Part shown: positions 56,008 through 64,000 of the stretch, in pieces
How positions within the stretch are numbered: position 1 is the first letter of the stretch
Layout: each line of letters starts with the position of its first letter
Source: JBDREC01 sp043820105 [NCBI: Pseudomonadota bacterium]
GTDB taxonomy: Bacteria > Bdellovibrionota_F > JAHFAK01
NCBI GenBank assembly: GCA_043820105.1
Contig: JBDREC010000076.1
Coordinates: 1 to 64,000 of the forward strand
Reading direction: 5' to 3'
Length of the DNA stretch: 64,000 nt
Position numbers and translations under genes: made by a program
Notes under the pieces: generated by a model
The model's database searches: none
Told to the model about the DNA's origin: nothing
Seen by the model: only the letters and a program-made list of their open reading frames with translations

Positions 56008-57111
56008 ATGAACAATAGAATCCCAAATACAATTATTTACTGTGAAAAGGCACTTAAAACAACAAATGGTAAAACTGCACATGGATTACTCAGAAGATCT
56101 AACAGATACAATATCGTAGCAGTTGTAGATTCCTTGTGCAAAGGCAAAGATTCAGGAATTATCCTTGCTGGAATTAAGAATGACATTCCAGTTTTTGCAA
56201 CCATTCAGGATGCTTACAATTATTCTTTTGAAAAGCAAAAAAAAGCCTCGCATATGGTAATTGGTTTGGCACCTGATGGGGGACGATTTGCAAAAGAAAA
56301 TATCCAGGACATTTTTGAAGCGATAAAATTAAAATTAAATATTCATTCAGGATTACATGATTACATCTCTGAAAACAAGGAAATGAATAAATTTGCCCTT
56401 GAACATGGTGTAATCCTTTATGATATCAGAAAACCAAAACCAATAAATGAACTGCACTTTTTTGATGGAAGAATTAATGAGGTTGATTCTCTTAAAATTG
56501 CAATCTTAGGAACCGATTCGGCCATTGGCAAAAGAACCAGCGCCTGGATAATCCACGATAAGTTGAATCAATTAGGAATAAAAACCGAAATGATCGGCAC
56601 TGGGCAAACTTCATGGATGCAGGGGGCAAACCACTGTATTATAATTGATTCTTTAGTTAGTGATTTTATGTCCGGGGAGATTGAAAATGTAGTCTGGACA
56701 GCCTGGAAAAAAGCAAAACCAGAAATCATCTTAATTGAAGGACAGGGAAGTCTTTTAAATCCAGCATATCCAGGTGGCTTCGAAATATTAGCAGCTGGCA
56801 GACCTGATATAATAATTTTACAGGAAGCTCCAGCGAGAATAATTTACGATGGCTTCCCGGATTATAAAAAGCATGAACTAGCAAGACAAATAGAAGCTAT
56901 TGAAATTATATCAGGCAAGCGCGTTGTGGCAATCACAATTAATCATGAGAATATAAAAACAGAAGATATACCTTCTGTTTGTCAGGTAATTCAAAATGAG
57001 ACCCAGCTGCCAACATTTGATGTATTGGAAAACGGGGCAGAAGCTATAGCACAAGAAATTGAAAAATATTTAATAGCACATAAAAGGAAAAACAATGAAG
57101 GCCTTAAGTGA
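56008..57111 (+). CDS. DUF1611 P-loop protein
   Basis: A 367-residue protein of the DUF1611 family (COG3367). The N-terminal half is Rossmann-like (VAVVDSLCKGKDSG, HMVIGLAPDGG) and the C-terminal half carries a P-loop variant (IAILGTDSAIGKRTS) and the conserved GTGQTSWMQG, IEGQGSLLNPAYPGG, DGFPDYKKHELA. The family is known from structural genomics and often lies beside dipeptide epimerases, as here, but its reaction is not known to me. Start 4 bases after the PLP gene; its end overlaps the next gene by 17 bases. Confidence 0.85.
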   Translation: MNNRIPNTIIYCEKALKTTNGKTAHGLLRRSNRYNIVAVVDSLCKGKDSGIILAGIKNDIPVFATIQDAYNYSFEKQKKASHMVIGLAPDGGRFAKENIQDIFEAIKLKLNIHSGLHDYISENKEMNKFALEHGVILYDIRKPKPINELHFFDGRINEVDSLKIAILGTDSAIGKRTSAWIIHDKLNQLGIKTEMIGTGQTSWMQGANHCIIIDSLVSDFMSGEIENVVWTAWKKAKPEIILIEGQGSLLNPAYPGGFEILAAGRPDIIILQEAPARIIYDGFPDYKKHELARQIEAIEIISGKRVVAITINHENIKTEDIPSVCQVIQNETQLPTFDVLENGAEAIAQEIEKYLIAHKRKNNEGLK

Positions 57112-59422
57112 TTTTGTAAATCTGGATCAATTAACAATAGAAGCTCCAGTGATAGAAGATAATAGGGTTTGGTCAAATTATAATATTACAGATGGCTCAA
57201 AAACCGATACAATTAAATTATGCTATAAATATGAAAATAAAAAGCAGTTTTTGAATCTTGAAAATGCGAATACCCATAATCTTGCCTCAATGATCACTGC
57301 TCAAGTTGCTATTAATTATGGTCTGTTTTTCAAAACTATCTTTTTTAAGGGTCTTTTTGATGAGACAGATAAAAAGTTTATTTTAGATGTTTTTGAAAAC
57401 ACATCCAGGGAAATTTACGTTAACAAACTATTAAAAGGAAATTTGTTTTTAACAGAAAGCTTTAAACATGTTGAATGTCAAAAACTGAAAAAATATACAC
57501 AGGCGAAAATTGTTTTTGAATCTGATGCAAAGAAAGACTCTAAGCTCTCATGGCAATTATGGAACACAGACAAATCAAAGTACGCCATTTTATCAAGTGG
57601 TGGTAAAGACAGTTTGCTCACCTATGGAATTCTTAATGAATTAAACAAGGAAACTTATCCCATATTCATAAATGAATCCGGAAGGCATTGGTATACTGCA
57701 ATAAATGCATACAAACACTTCAAAGAAAATATTCCAAATACCCAAAGAGTCTGGACGAATGCAGATAGAGTTTATAATTGGGTTTTAAGACACCTTAGCT
57801 TTATTAAGAAAGACTTTGCAAACATTAGATCCGATGGCTATCCGATCAGGCTTTGGACAGTAGCTGTTTTTTTATTTGGAGCTTTACCAATCTTACATAA
57901 TAATAATGTTGGGAGACTTTTAATAGGCGATGAATATGATACAACTATGAAATCAAAATACAAAGGTATCACGCATTACGCAGGCTTATTTGACCAAAGC
58001 CGATATTTTGATATTTTACTTTCCAGATACTTTTTAAGAAAAGGATGGATGATTAGTCAGTTTTCAATTCTTAGAAATCTTTCTGAAATTTTAATTCAGG
58101 GAATTTTATATAAAAGATATCCCTTGCTTTGCGAAAAACAGGTATCCTGCCACGCAGCTTCAATAATGAACAATATTGCATGTCCCTGTGGCAAATGTGA
58201 AAAATGCAGAAGAATTATCAGTATGCTTTTATCAGTTGATGAAAATCCAGAAAAACTAGGCTATACCAAAGAACAAATTAAAAGATGTTTGAAATCAGTA
58301 AATCTAAATTCAATCCATCAAGAAAAAGAGGCAGTAAAACAGCTTATAATAGATCTAGAAAAGAAAAATATCATAAAATTCAATGCTAAAAACTTAAAAG
58401 CTCATCCTGAAGTATTTAAACTTAGGTTTGATCCTGATAAATCTCCAATCGAAACTATCCCAAATGATTTGCGAAAAGATGTATTCAAAATATTTCTTAA
58501 ATATTCAAATGGGGTTTGTAAAAAAGCAAATAAAACCTGGGATAATTTTGATCTTTTTAATGACTCTGGCTTTAATAAAAGATATCCGTTTGAATCTGTA
58601 TTTAAAACAAAGAAAGAAAAAATATATGTTAAATTAAAAAAAGAATCTTATTTATTAGGAGAATTAACCTGGCTTGAAGCAAAGCTTCGATTTCTCAAAG
58701 TTGATATTGCTTTATTACCAGTAGGAGCCATTGAACAGCATGGCCCTCATCTTCCACTTGACACTGACTCTTTTGATGCAAATTACCTGGCAAATGAAGT
58801 TGCGAATTCCTGTTCTGATCCCAAACCCCTGGTGCTACCCTTAATCCCATATGGCATTTCATATCATCATGATGACTTTCCAGGAACAATAAGCATTTCA
58901 AACAGAACATTATCAAATTTAGTTTATGATATCGGAATAAGCCTTGTAAAAAATGGAATTAAAAAACTAATTATAATTAATGGTCATGGAGGGAACACCC
59001 CTTCCTTAAATTATGCAGCTCAACAGTTAAACAAAAAAACAAAGGCCTTTGTTTGTGTTGATTCTGGTGAATCAAGCGATGTCGATATTTATAAATTAAT
59101 CGAAACACCCAATGATGTTCACTCAGGTGAAGTGGAAACCAGCACATCATTAGTAACAAGGCCCCACTTAATTAACAGGAAACTATTTAAAAAATCCATA
59201 CCCAGGTTTACTACAAATTATTTAGATTTTACAAATAACAGGTCTGTAAGGTGGTATGCTCATACAAAAAAATTCTCCGAAAATGGTGTAATCGGTGATC
59301 CAACTAAAGCCAGTGAAGAAAAGGGAAAAAAGATTTGGCAGATTATGATTTCTCACTTAGTTTCAATTGTTGAAAATGTAAAAAAAATACCTTTAGATGA
59401 AATATATCAAAAGAAATACTAA
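57095..59422 (+). CDS. PP-loop ATPase (MurL-like?) fused to creatininase domain
   Basis: A 775-residue two-domain protein. The N-terminal part has the PP-loop signature YAILSSGGKDSLLTY near residue 163-177 and a cysteine cluster CPCGKCEKCRR near 365, as in N-type ATP pyrophosphatases (QueC-like, and possibly the UDP-MurNAc-dipeptide epimerase MurL). From about residue 525 it has the creatininase family: PVGAIEQHGPHLPLDTD, NGHGGN and DVHSGEVETS with all metal ligands. Adenylation by the first domain coupled to amide chemistry by the second is inference. I do not know this fusion from characterised enzymes. Confidence 0.8.
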   Translation: MKALSDFVNLDQLTIEAPVIEDNRVWSNYNITDGSKTDTIKLCYKYENKKQFLNLENANTHNLASMITAQVAINYGLFFKTIFFKGLFDETDKKFILDVFENTSREIYVNKLLKGNLFLTESFKHVECQKLKKYTQAKIVFESDAKKDSKLSWQLWNTDKSKYAILSSGGKDSLLTYGILNELNKETYPIFINESGRHWYTAINAYKHFKENIPNTQRVWTNADRVYNWVLRHLSFIKKDFANIRSDGYPIRLWTVAVFLFGALPILHNNNVGRLLIGDEYDTTMKSKYKGITHYAGLFDQSRYFDILLSRYFLRKGWMISQFSILRNLSEILIQGILYKRYPLLCEKQVSCHAASIMNNIACPCGKCEKCRRIISMLLSVDENPEKLGYTKEQIKRCLKSVNLNSIHQEKEAVKQLIIDLEKKNIIKFNAKNLKAHPEVFKLRFDPDKSPIETIPNDLRKDVFKIFLKYSNGVCKKANKTWDNFDLFNDSGFNKRYPFESVFKTKKEKIYVKLKKESYLLGELTWLEAKLRFLKVDIALLPVGAIEQHGPHLPLDTDSFDANYLANEVANSCSDPKPLVLPLIPYGISYHHDDFPGTISISNRTLSNLVYDIGISLVKNGIKKLIIINGHGGNTPSLNYAAQQLNKKTKAFVCVDSGESSDVDIYKLIETPNDVHSGEVETSTSLVTRPHLINRKLFKKSIPRFTTNYLDFTNNRSVRWYAHTKKFSENGVIGDPTKASEEKGKKIWQIMISHLVSIVENVKKIPLDEIYQKKY

Positions 59423-59435
59423 TTAAGGATTAGCA

Positions 59436-60506
59436 ATGATAATAACTGACATTGAAATAATACCATATAATTTTAGACTAAAAGAGCCTTATGAAATAGC
59501 TTATGAAAAAATTGAATCCACAGATAATATTTTTCTATTATTAAAAACAAATAAAAATATAACAGGTTATGGTTGTGCTGCTCCCGATTTAGCAATAACA
59601 AAAGAAACTAAAGAAACAGTTGTGAACTTTTTAAATGGTAAAGCTCGAGATTTCCTTAAAAACAAAGATCCTTTAAGATATGCCTTTTTAATGGATAGCT
59701 TAAAAAATATGGATAAGAATAATTCATCTGCTTTAGCTTCTGTTGATATGGCTTTATTGGATATCTTGGGTAAAATTTCTAACCTGCCCTTATTTAAACT
59801 ATTTGGAGCATACAGAACAAGCTTTCCAACAAGTGTTACAATTGGCATAATGAACATCCCTGACACCTTAAAAAAAGCAACTGGCTTTATTAAGGATGGC
59901 TTTAAAATTATTAAATTAAAGGGGGGTAAAAATATTGAAGAAGATATTGAAAAAATTATTAAAATAAGAGAGCTTGCAAAAGATAAAATTGCGATAAGAT
60001 TTGATGCTAATCAGGGTTATTCATTAGAAGATGTTAAGACTTTTTTTAATAAAACAAAAAATGCAAAAGTTCAATTAATCGAACAACCATCCCCAAAACA
60101 CAATGATTATCAGCTTGGGGAATCTACGAGAAGTGTTGATATTCCTATTATGGCTGATGAGAGTCTTATGTCCTTAAAAGATGCGTTCCGTCTAGCCAGG
60201 AAAGATATTGTAGATATGATAAATATAAAATTAATGAAAGTTGGGGGAATTATTGAAGCTGTAAACATCAATGCTGTAGCCAAATCAGCTGGATTAGAAG
60301 CGATGATTGGCTGCATGGATGAATCTTGCTTATCAATTTCCGCGGCTTTGCATTTTGCTCTTTCAAGACCAAATGTAATTTACGCTGACTTAGATGGACA
60401 TCTGGATTTACTAAAGGATCCTTTTGCAAATTCTATTATCCTTAAGCATGGGATATTATATCCCACGGATAAACCAGGACTTGGCTTGAATATAAGCGAT
60501 TTTTAA
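59436..60506 (+). CDS. dipeptide epimerase (enolase superfamily, Ala-Glu type)
   Basis: A 356-residue muconate-lactonizing-subgroup enolase protein. Metal ligands are in RFDANQGY, LIEQPSP and MADESL; catalytic lysines are in IKLKGG and NIKLMKVGG; and the IGCMDES motif that recognises the dipeptide is present. Likely epimerises L-Ala-D/L-Glu or a related dipeptide, in murein peptide metabolism or a peptide-making path. It ends the four-gene operon, 13 bases after the fusion protein. The precise dipeptide specificity cannot be read. Confidence 0.88.
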   Translation: MIITDIEIIPYNFRLKEPYEIAYEKIESTDNIFLLLKTNKNITGYGCAAPDLAITKETKETVVNFLNGKARDFLKNKDPLRYAFLMDSLKNMDKNNSSALASVDMALLDILGKISNLPLFKLFGAYRTSFPTSVTIGIMNIPDTLKKATGFIKDGFKIIKLKGGKNIEEDIEKIIKIRELAKDKIAIRFDANQGYSLEDVKTFFNKTKNAKVQLIEQPSPKHNDYQLGESTRSVDIPIMADESLMSLKDAFRLARKDIVDMINIKLMKVGGIIEAVNINAVAKSAGLEAMIGCMDESCLSISAALHFALSRPNVIYADLDGHLDLLKDPFANSIILKHGILYPTDKPGLGLNISDF

Positions 60507-60617
60507 TCATTTGGTTTAGACAATGATACATTTACATTTAATTAGCTTCTTTGCTTTATAATTTTTATCATATATAGTGTTTTCGAATATATTTTTATTT
60601 TAAAGGAGGTAATAATT

Positions 60618-62975
60618 ATGACAGATACAAAATCAAATTATGAAATTTTGCTTATGGATAAATATTGGCGGGCTGCAAATTATTTATCAGTTGGACAAAT
60701 ATATCTTTATGACAATCCTTTATTAAAAGAGGAGCTTAAACTTGAACATATTAAACCTAGATTACTGGGACATTGGGGAACAACACCTGGGCTCAATTTT
60801 ATTTATGTACACTTAAATAGAATTATTAAAAAATATGATCAGGACATGATATATATTGCTGGCCCAGGTCATGGTGGACCAGCGCTTGTGGCTAATACTT
60901 ATCTAGAGGGAACATATTCAGAATATTATCCGAAGATTAGCCAAGACACTTTAGGCATGAAAAAATTATTTAAACAGTTTTCATTTCCAGGTGGAATACC
61001 AAGTCATGTTTCACCAGAAACTCCTGGCTCTATTCATGAAGGTGGTGAACTTGGTTATTGCTTAAGTCATGCATTTGGGGCAGCCTTTGATAATCCAGAT
61101 TTAATTGTAGCCTGTGTTGTTGGAGATGGTGAAGCAGAAACTGGACCTTTAGCAACAAGTTGGCATTCCAATAAGTTTTTAAATCCAAACATTGATGGCA
61201 CAGTGTTGCCAATATTGCATCTAAATGGGTATAAAATTCACAACCCTTGCATTTTAGCCAGGCTTCCACAAGATGAGCTTGAAAAGCTTATGCAGGGCTA
61301 TGGATACAAACCTTATTTTGTTGAAGGTGAAGATCCCATAACAATGCACAATTTAATGTATGAAACATTAGATAAAATCATGCATGAAATAAATACTATA
61401 AAAAAAGAAGCGAAAACTTCGTTAAAAATTAAAAGACCTCAATGGCCAATGATTATTATGAAAACTCCAAAAGGTTGGACTGGGCCTAAAGAGATCGATG
61501 GAAAAATGTCAGAAAATTCTTTTAGATCTCACCAGGTTCCTTTTTCAGAGATGAGTAAAAAGCCAGAGCAAATAAAGCTCTTAAAAGATTGGATGCAAAG
61601 TTATAAACCTGACCAACTTTTTGATGATAATGGATCTTTAAATAGTGCAATTGCGAAGCTCGCTCCAACTGGTGAAAAACGAATGGGTGATATTCCACAT
61701 ACCAATGGTGGCCGACTTTTAAAAGACCTCAAAATGCCTGACTTCAGGGAATATGCAATTTCTATGGAAAACCCGGGTCAAACCCTTGGCGAAGCAACCA
61801 AAGAAATGGGAAAATTCTTAAGAGATATTATGAAATTGAATAAAAATAATTTTAGAATATTTGGGCCAGATGAAACTCAATCAAATAGACTTGGCTCTTT
61901 ATTTGAAGTTACAAACAGAACCTGGATAGATGATATAAGAGATTATGATGAGCATTTATCCTCTGATGGAAGAGTAATGGAGATTTTGAGTGAGCATACC
62001 TGTCAGGGATGGCTAGAAGGCTACTTATTAACTGGAAGACATGGCTTGTTTTCCTGTTATGAAGCTTTTATTCATATTATTGATTCAATGTTTAACCAGC
62101 ATGCTAAGTGGCTTAAGGTTACTAATGATGAAATACCATGGCGAAGGCCAATTGCTTCCTTAAATTATCTATTAACTAGCCATGTCTGGAGACAGGATCA
62201 CAATGGCTTTAGTCACCAGGACCCCGGATTTATTGACCATGTTATTAATAAAAAAGCTGACATTGTTAGAGTCTACTTACCACCTGATGCAAATACCTTA
62301 TTATCAGTTACAGATCATTGTTTGAAAAGTAAAAATTATATAAATGTAATTGTTGCAGGAAAACAACCTGCATTACAATATTTGAATATAGAGGATGCAA
62401 TTAAACATTGCACAAAAGGAATTGGAATTTGGAAATGGGCCAGTAATGATATAGGTTGTGATCCTGATGTAGTCTTAGCGTGTGCTGGCGATGTTCCAAC
62501 TCTTGAAACTTTAGCAGCAACTTCAATTTTGAGAAACAAGTTTCCTGAATTAAAAGTTAGAGTAGTTAATGTAGTTGACCTGATGACTCTGCAACATGAA
62601 AAAGAACATCCCCATGGATTGTCTGACACAGAATTCGATTCGATTTTCACAAAAGATAAGCCTATAATATTTGCTTATCATGGCTATCCATGGTTAATCC
62701 ACAGACTTACATATAAAAGAAACAACCATAAAAACTTACATGTAAGAGGTTATGTTGAAGAAGGAAAAACAACAACTCCTTTTGACATGTGTGTCTTGAA
62801 TCACATAGACAGATTTCACCTGGCAGATGATGTAATAGATAGAGTTCCTAAACTTGAAACAAAAGGAGCTTATTTAAAACAAGAAATTGATAATAAGCTT
62901 ATCGAACATAATGATTATATAATAAAACATGGGGTAGATATGCCTGAAATTAGCCAATGGAAATTTGATATTTAA
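60618..62975 (+). CDS. xfp: phosphoketolase
   Basis: A 785-residue thiamine-diphosphate enzyme cleaving xylulose-5-phosphate and/or fructose-6-phosphate to acetyl phosphate. The family motifs are plain: [65 protein letters not shown] (ThDP-binding GDG), and the late region [27 protein letters not shown] precedes the ATG with normal spacing. It stands alone after an AT-rich 111-base gap and is convergent with the next gene. Its presence implies a phosphoketolase shunt yielding acetyl phosphate. Confidence 0.96.
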   Translation: MTDTKSNYEILLMDKYWRAANYLSVGQIYLYDNPLLKEELKLEHIKPRLLGHWGTTPGLNFIYVHLNRIIKKYDQDMIYIAGPGHGGPALVANTYLEGTYSEYYPKISQDTLGMKKLFKQFSFPGGIPSHVSPETPGSIHEGGELGYCLSHAFGAAFDNPDLIVACVVGDGEAETGPLATSWHSNKFLNPNIDGTVLPILHLNGYKIHNPCILARLPQDELEKLMQGYGYKPYFVEGEDPITMHNLMYETLDKIMHEINTIKKEAKTSLKIKRPQWPMIIMKTPKGWTGPKEIDGKMSENSFRSHQVPFSEMSKKPEQIKLLKDWMQSYKPDQLFDDNGSLNSAIAKLAPTGEKRMGDIPHTNGGRLLKDLKMPDFREYAISMENPGQTLGEATKEMGKFLRDIMKLNKNNFRIFGPDETQSNRLGSLFEVTNRTWIDDIRDYDEHLSSDGRVMEILSEHTCQGWLEGYLLTGRHGLFSCYEAFIHIIDSMFNQHAKWLKVTNDEIPWRRPIASLNYLLTSHVWRQDHNGFSHQDPGFIDHVINKKADIVRVYLPPDANTLLSVTDHCLKSKNYINVIVAGKQPALQYLNIEDAIKHCTKGIGIWKWASNDIGCDPDVVLACAGDVPTLETLAATSILRNKFPELKVRVVNVVDLMTLQHEKEHPHGLSDTEFDSIFTKDKPIIFAYHGYPWLIHRLTYKRNNHKNLHVRGYVEEGKTTTPFDMCVLNHIDRFHLADDVIDRVPKLETKGAYLKQEIDNKLIEHNDYIIKHGVDMPEISQWKFDI

Positions 62976-62999
62976 TAAAAACAGCAAGAACAAAAATAC

Positions 63000-63770
63000 T
63001 CAGGAAACTTGAGTTTTAATACTTAAGATCGCCACTTTTAATATTTCTTTTAGACGATTTAATTTATTGTCAAACATTTCACCTGTCCATTCGTCCATAA
63101 ATATCTTTTTAAACTCAATAGAAATAGAGCAGCAATTATTAGGAAAATTTTTATGTATCCACTGAGACATATAACCACCCATAAATATTTTATTTTCAGC
63201 TACAACTAAATTTCTTTCAAAAAAACTTTCGTTTTTTAAGGTGCTAATAAATGGATCAAGAAGGTGGCTCCAGTTATTCCTATTCATTGAAGCAGTGCCA
63301 ATATTAATATCTGGATACTTTTCTCCCTGTAAATACTCATAAGATTCGTGATTTCTTCGATAATTATATGAATGAATATCTAAAATAATAACTTTTCCGT
63401 GCTCTTTAATCTTCTTCTTAAGAAAATTTGCTAATTTATCATAAAAATATATATGCTTATCATAAGATAATTTGAGCAATTTTTGAGGCATGCTTTTCTT
63501 CCAAACATCCAGTCCCCACGAATCATGAGAAGTCTTATAAACACAATTTTCAAGGGGTCTGTTTAAATCAACTTCAAATCGTGACGTGTTTACTAAAACT
63601 CTATTCAGGCAAAGATCAGTAAATAGATTAGTAAAAGGATCCTCTTCTCTTAATCTATCTTCTTCAGATATTTGTAGATATGGCCACAATTCTCTTCTAA
63701 TGTGGTGCCCTGAATGAATTGCTGTAGCGATAAATATTGATGGAGAAGATTTAAATTCAAAATCTTTCAT
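63000..63770 (-). CDS. N-formylglutamate amidohydrolase family protein
   Basis: A 256-residue zinc-dependent amidohydrolase-like protein: FIATAIHSGHHIRREL opens the fold, NRVLVNTSRFEVDLNRP and KVIILDIHSYNYRR carry the conserved R/D/H residues, and NIGTASMNRN follows. Family members in histidine degradation release glutamate from formylglutamate, but this variant is usually found beside a glutathione-synthetase-like ATP-grasp gene, as here. Its ATG overlaps that gene's stop by 4 bases. The true substrate is uncertain. Confidence 0.82.
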   Translation of the reverse strand: MKDFEFKSSPSIFIATAIHSGHHIRRELWPYLQISEEDRLREEDPFTNLFTDLCLNRVLVNTSRFEVDLNRPLENCVYKTSHDSWGLDVWKKSMPQKLLKLSYDKHIYFYDKLANFLKKKIKEHGKVIILDIHSYNYRRNHESYEYLQGEKYPDINIGTASMNRNNWSHLLDPFISTLKNESFFERNLVVAENKIFMGGYMSQWIHKNFPNNCCSISIEFKKIFMDEWTGEMFDNKLNRLKEILKVAILSIKTQVS

Positions 63771-64000
63771 AAAGTTGCCATTTCAACATTGTCAAAATTT
63801 CTTTTGTAATATTTCATATATTGAGCTTTTTGTTCTAATACATGTATAAGCTCAATTGAAAAATTTACTTTTTCAAATTTTTGAGCTGAACCAAAACCAC
63901 CTGGAGAAAAAACATTTATTTCCATTAGCTTATCACCAACAATATCAAGGCCAACCATGAACATACCATCAAAAACCAACTTTGGTCTAACAATATCCAC
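63767..64000 (-). CDS. glutathione-synthetase-like ATP-grasp protein, C-terminal part
   Basis: Only the last ~77 residues lie in the window; the 5' part is beyond position 64000. FDGMFMVGLDIVGDKLMEINVFSPGGFG matches the metal- and ATP-binding end of GshB-type ATP-grasp ligases (D...E.N..SP.G). It overlaps the amidohydrolase gene by 4 bases. In many genomes this pair is joined by a tyrosine/phenylalanine-carboxypeptidase-like (DUF1704/QEGLA) gene, so one may lie just outside. Confidence 0.8.
   Translation of the reverse strand: MDIVRPKLVFDGMFMVGLDIVGDKLMEINVFSPGGFGSAQKFEKVNFSIELIHVLEQKAQYMKYYKRNFDNVEMATL

Overview
The window is AT-rich DNA (roughly 30% G+C by eye) from a Gram-negative bacterium with a two-membrane envelope. 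The evidence is an SLBB/Wza-type polysaccharide export protein, several Sec-signal and lipoprotein proteins, a probable outer-membrane barrel, PBP1A, and sigma-54 promoters with an NtrC-type activator. Gene content (protoporphyrin branch of haem synthesis, hexameric glutamate dehydrogenase, phosphoketolase, SLC12-like transporter, tmRNA) does not fix the phylum. A delta-proteobacterial or other little-cultured lineage is only a guess.

Layout. (1) 0.7-6.6 kb, minus strand: haem genes hemC-hemE-hemH-hemG behind an AhbD/NirJ-like radical SAM protein. Short period-7 repeats are scattered here, two of them inside coding sequence. (2) 6.8-11.4 kb, plus strand: gdhA and a large receiver/PEP-synthase-like protein. 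(3) 11.8-12.4 kb: three small basic proteins sharing a motif. (4) 12.6-23 kb: ssrA (tmRNA) followed by an accessory array. It holds acetyltransferases, two AbiEi/AbiEii pairs, a RhuM-like protein, an MBL hydrolase and a broken AlbA_2 protein. The parts are separated by copies of a three-hairpin module that begins with the tmRNA 3' end sequence, plus two MITEs and an IS66 remnant, and the array ends near tRNA-Phe. (5) 23.3-29.9 kb: SLBB export protein, a lipoprotein and PBP1A. (6) 30.0-31.2 kb: a non-coding stretch of about 1.2 kb with a consensus promoter, a 16-bp helix joining its two ends, many internal hairpins and a terminator. I read it as a giant structured RNA. (7) 31.5-43 kb: peroxiredoxin, a degenerate sensor protein, YbdG-like channel, two unknown secreted proteins, an MBL hydrolase, two NfeD proteins and an outer-membrane protein. 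(8) 43-52.5 kb, minus strand: MscS, CorA, an SLC12-like transporter, ClpB, a GGDEF protein and a tandem UspA protein, suggesting ion and stress homeostasis. (9) 52.8-60.5 kb: a sigma-54 activator, then a sigma-54 promoter, a small lipoprotein, an OB-like protein and a compact operon (threonine-synthase-like PLP enzyme, DUF1611, PP-loop ATPase fused to creatininase, dipeptide epimerase). (10) 60.6-64 kb: phosphoketolase, N-formylglutamate amidohydrolase and the end of a glutathione-synthetase-like ATP-grasp gene.

The best candidates for undescribed biology are the giant RNA at about 29990-31167, the tmRNA-anchored cassette array with its covarying hairpin module, and the PLP/DUF1611/PP-loop-creatininase/epimerase operon. 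All calls come from reading the sequence; no database search was possible.
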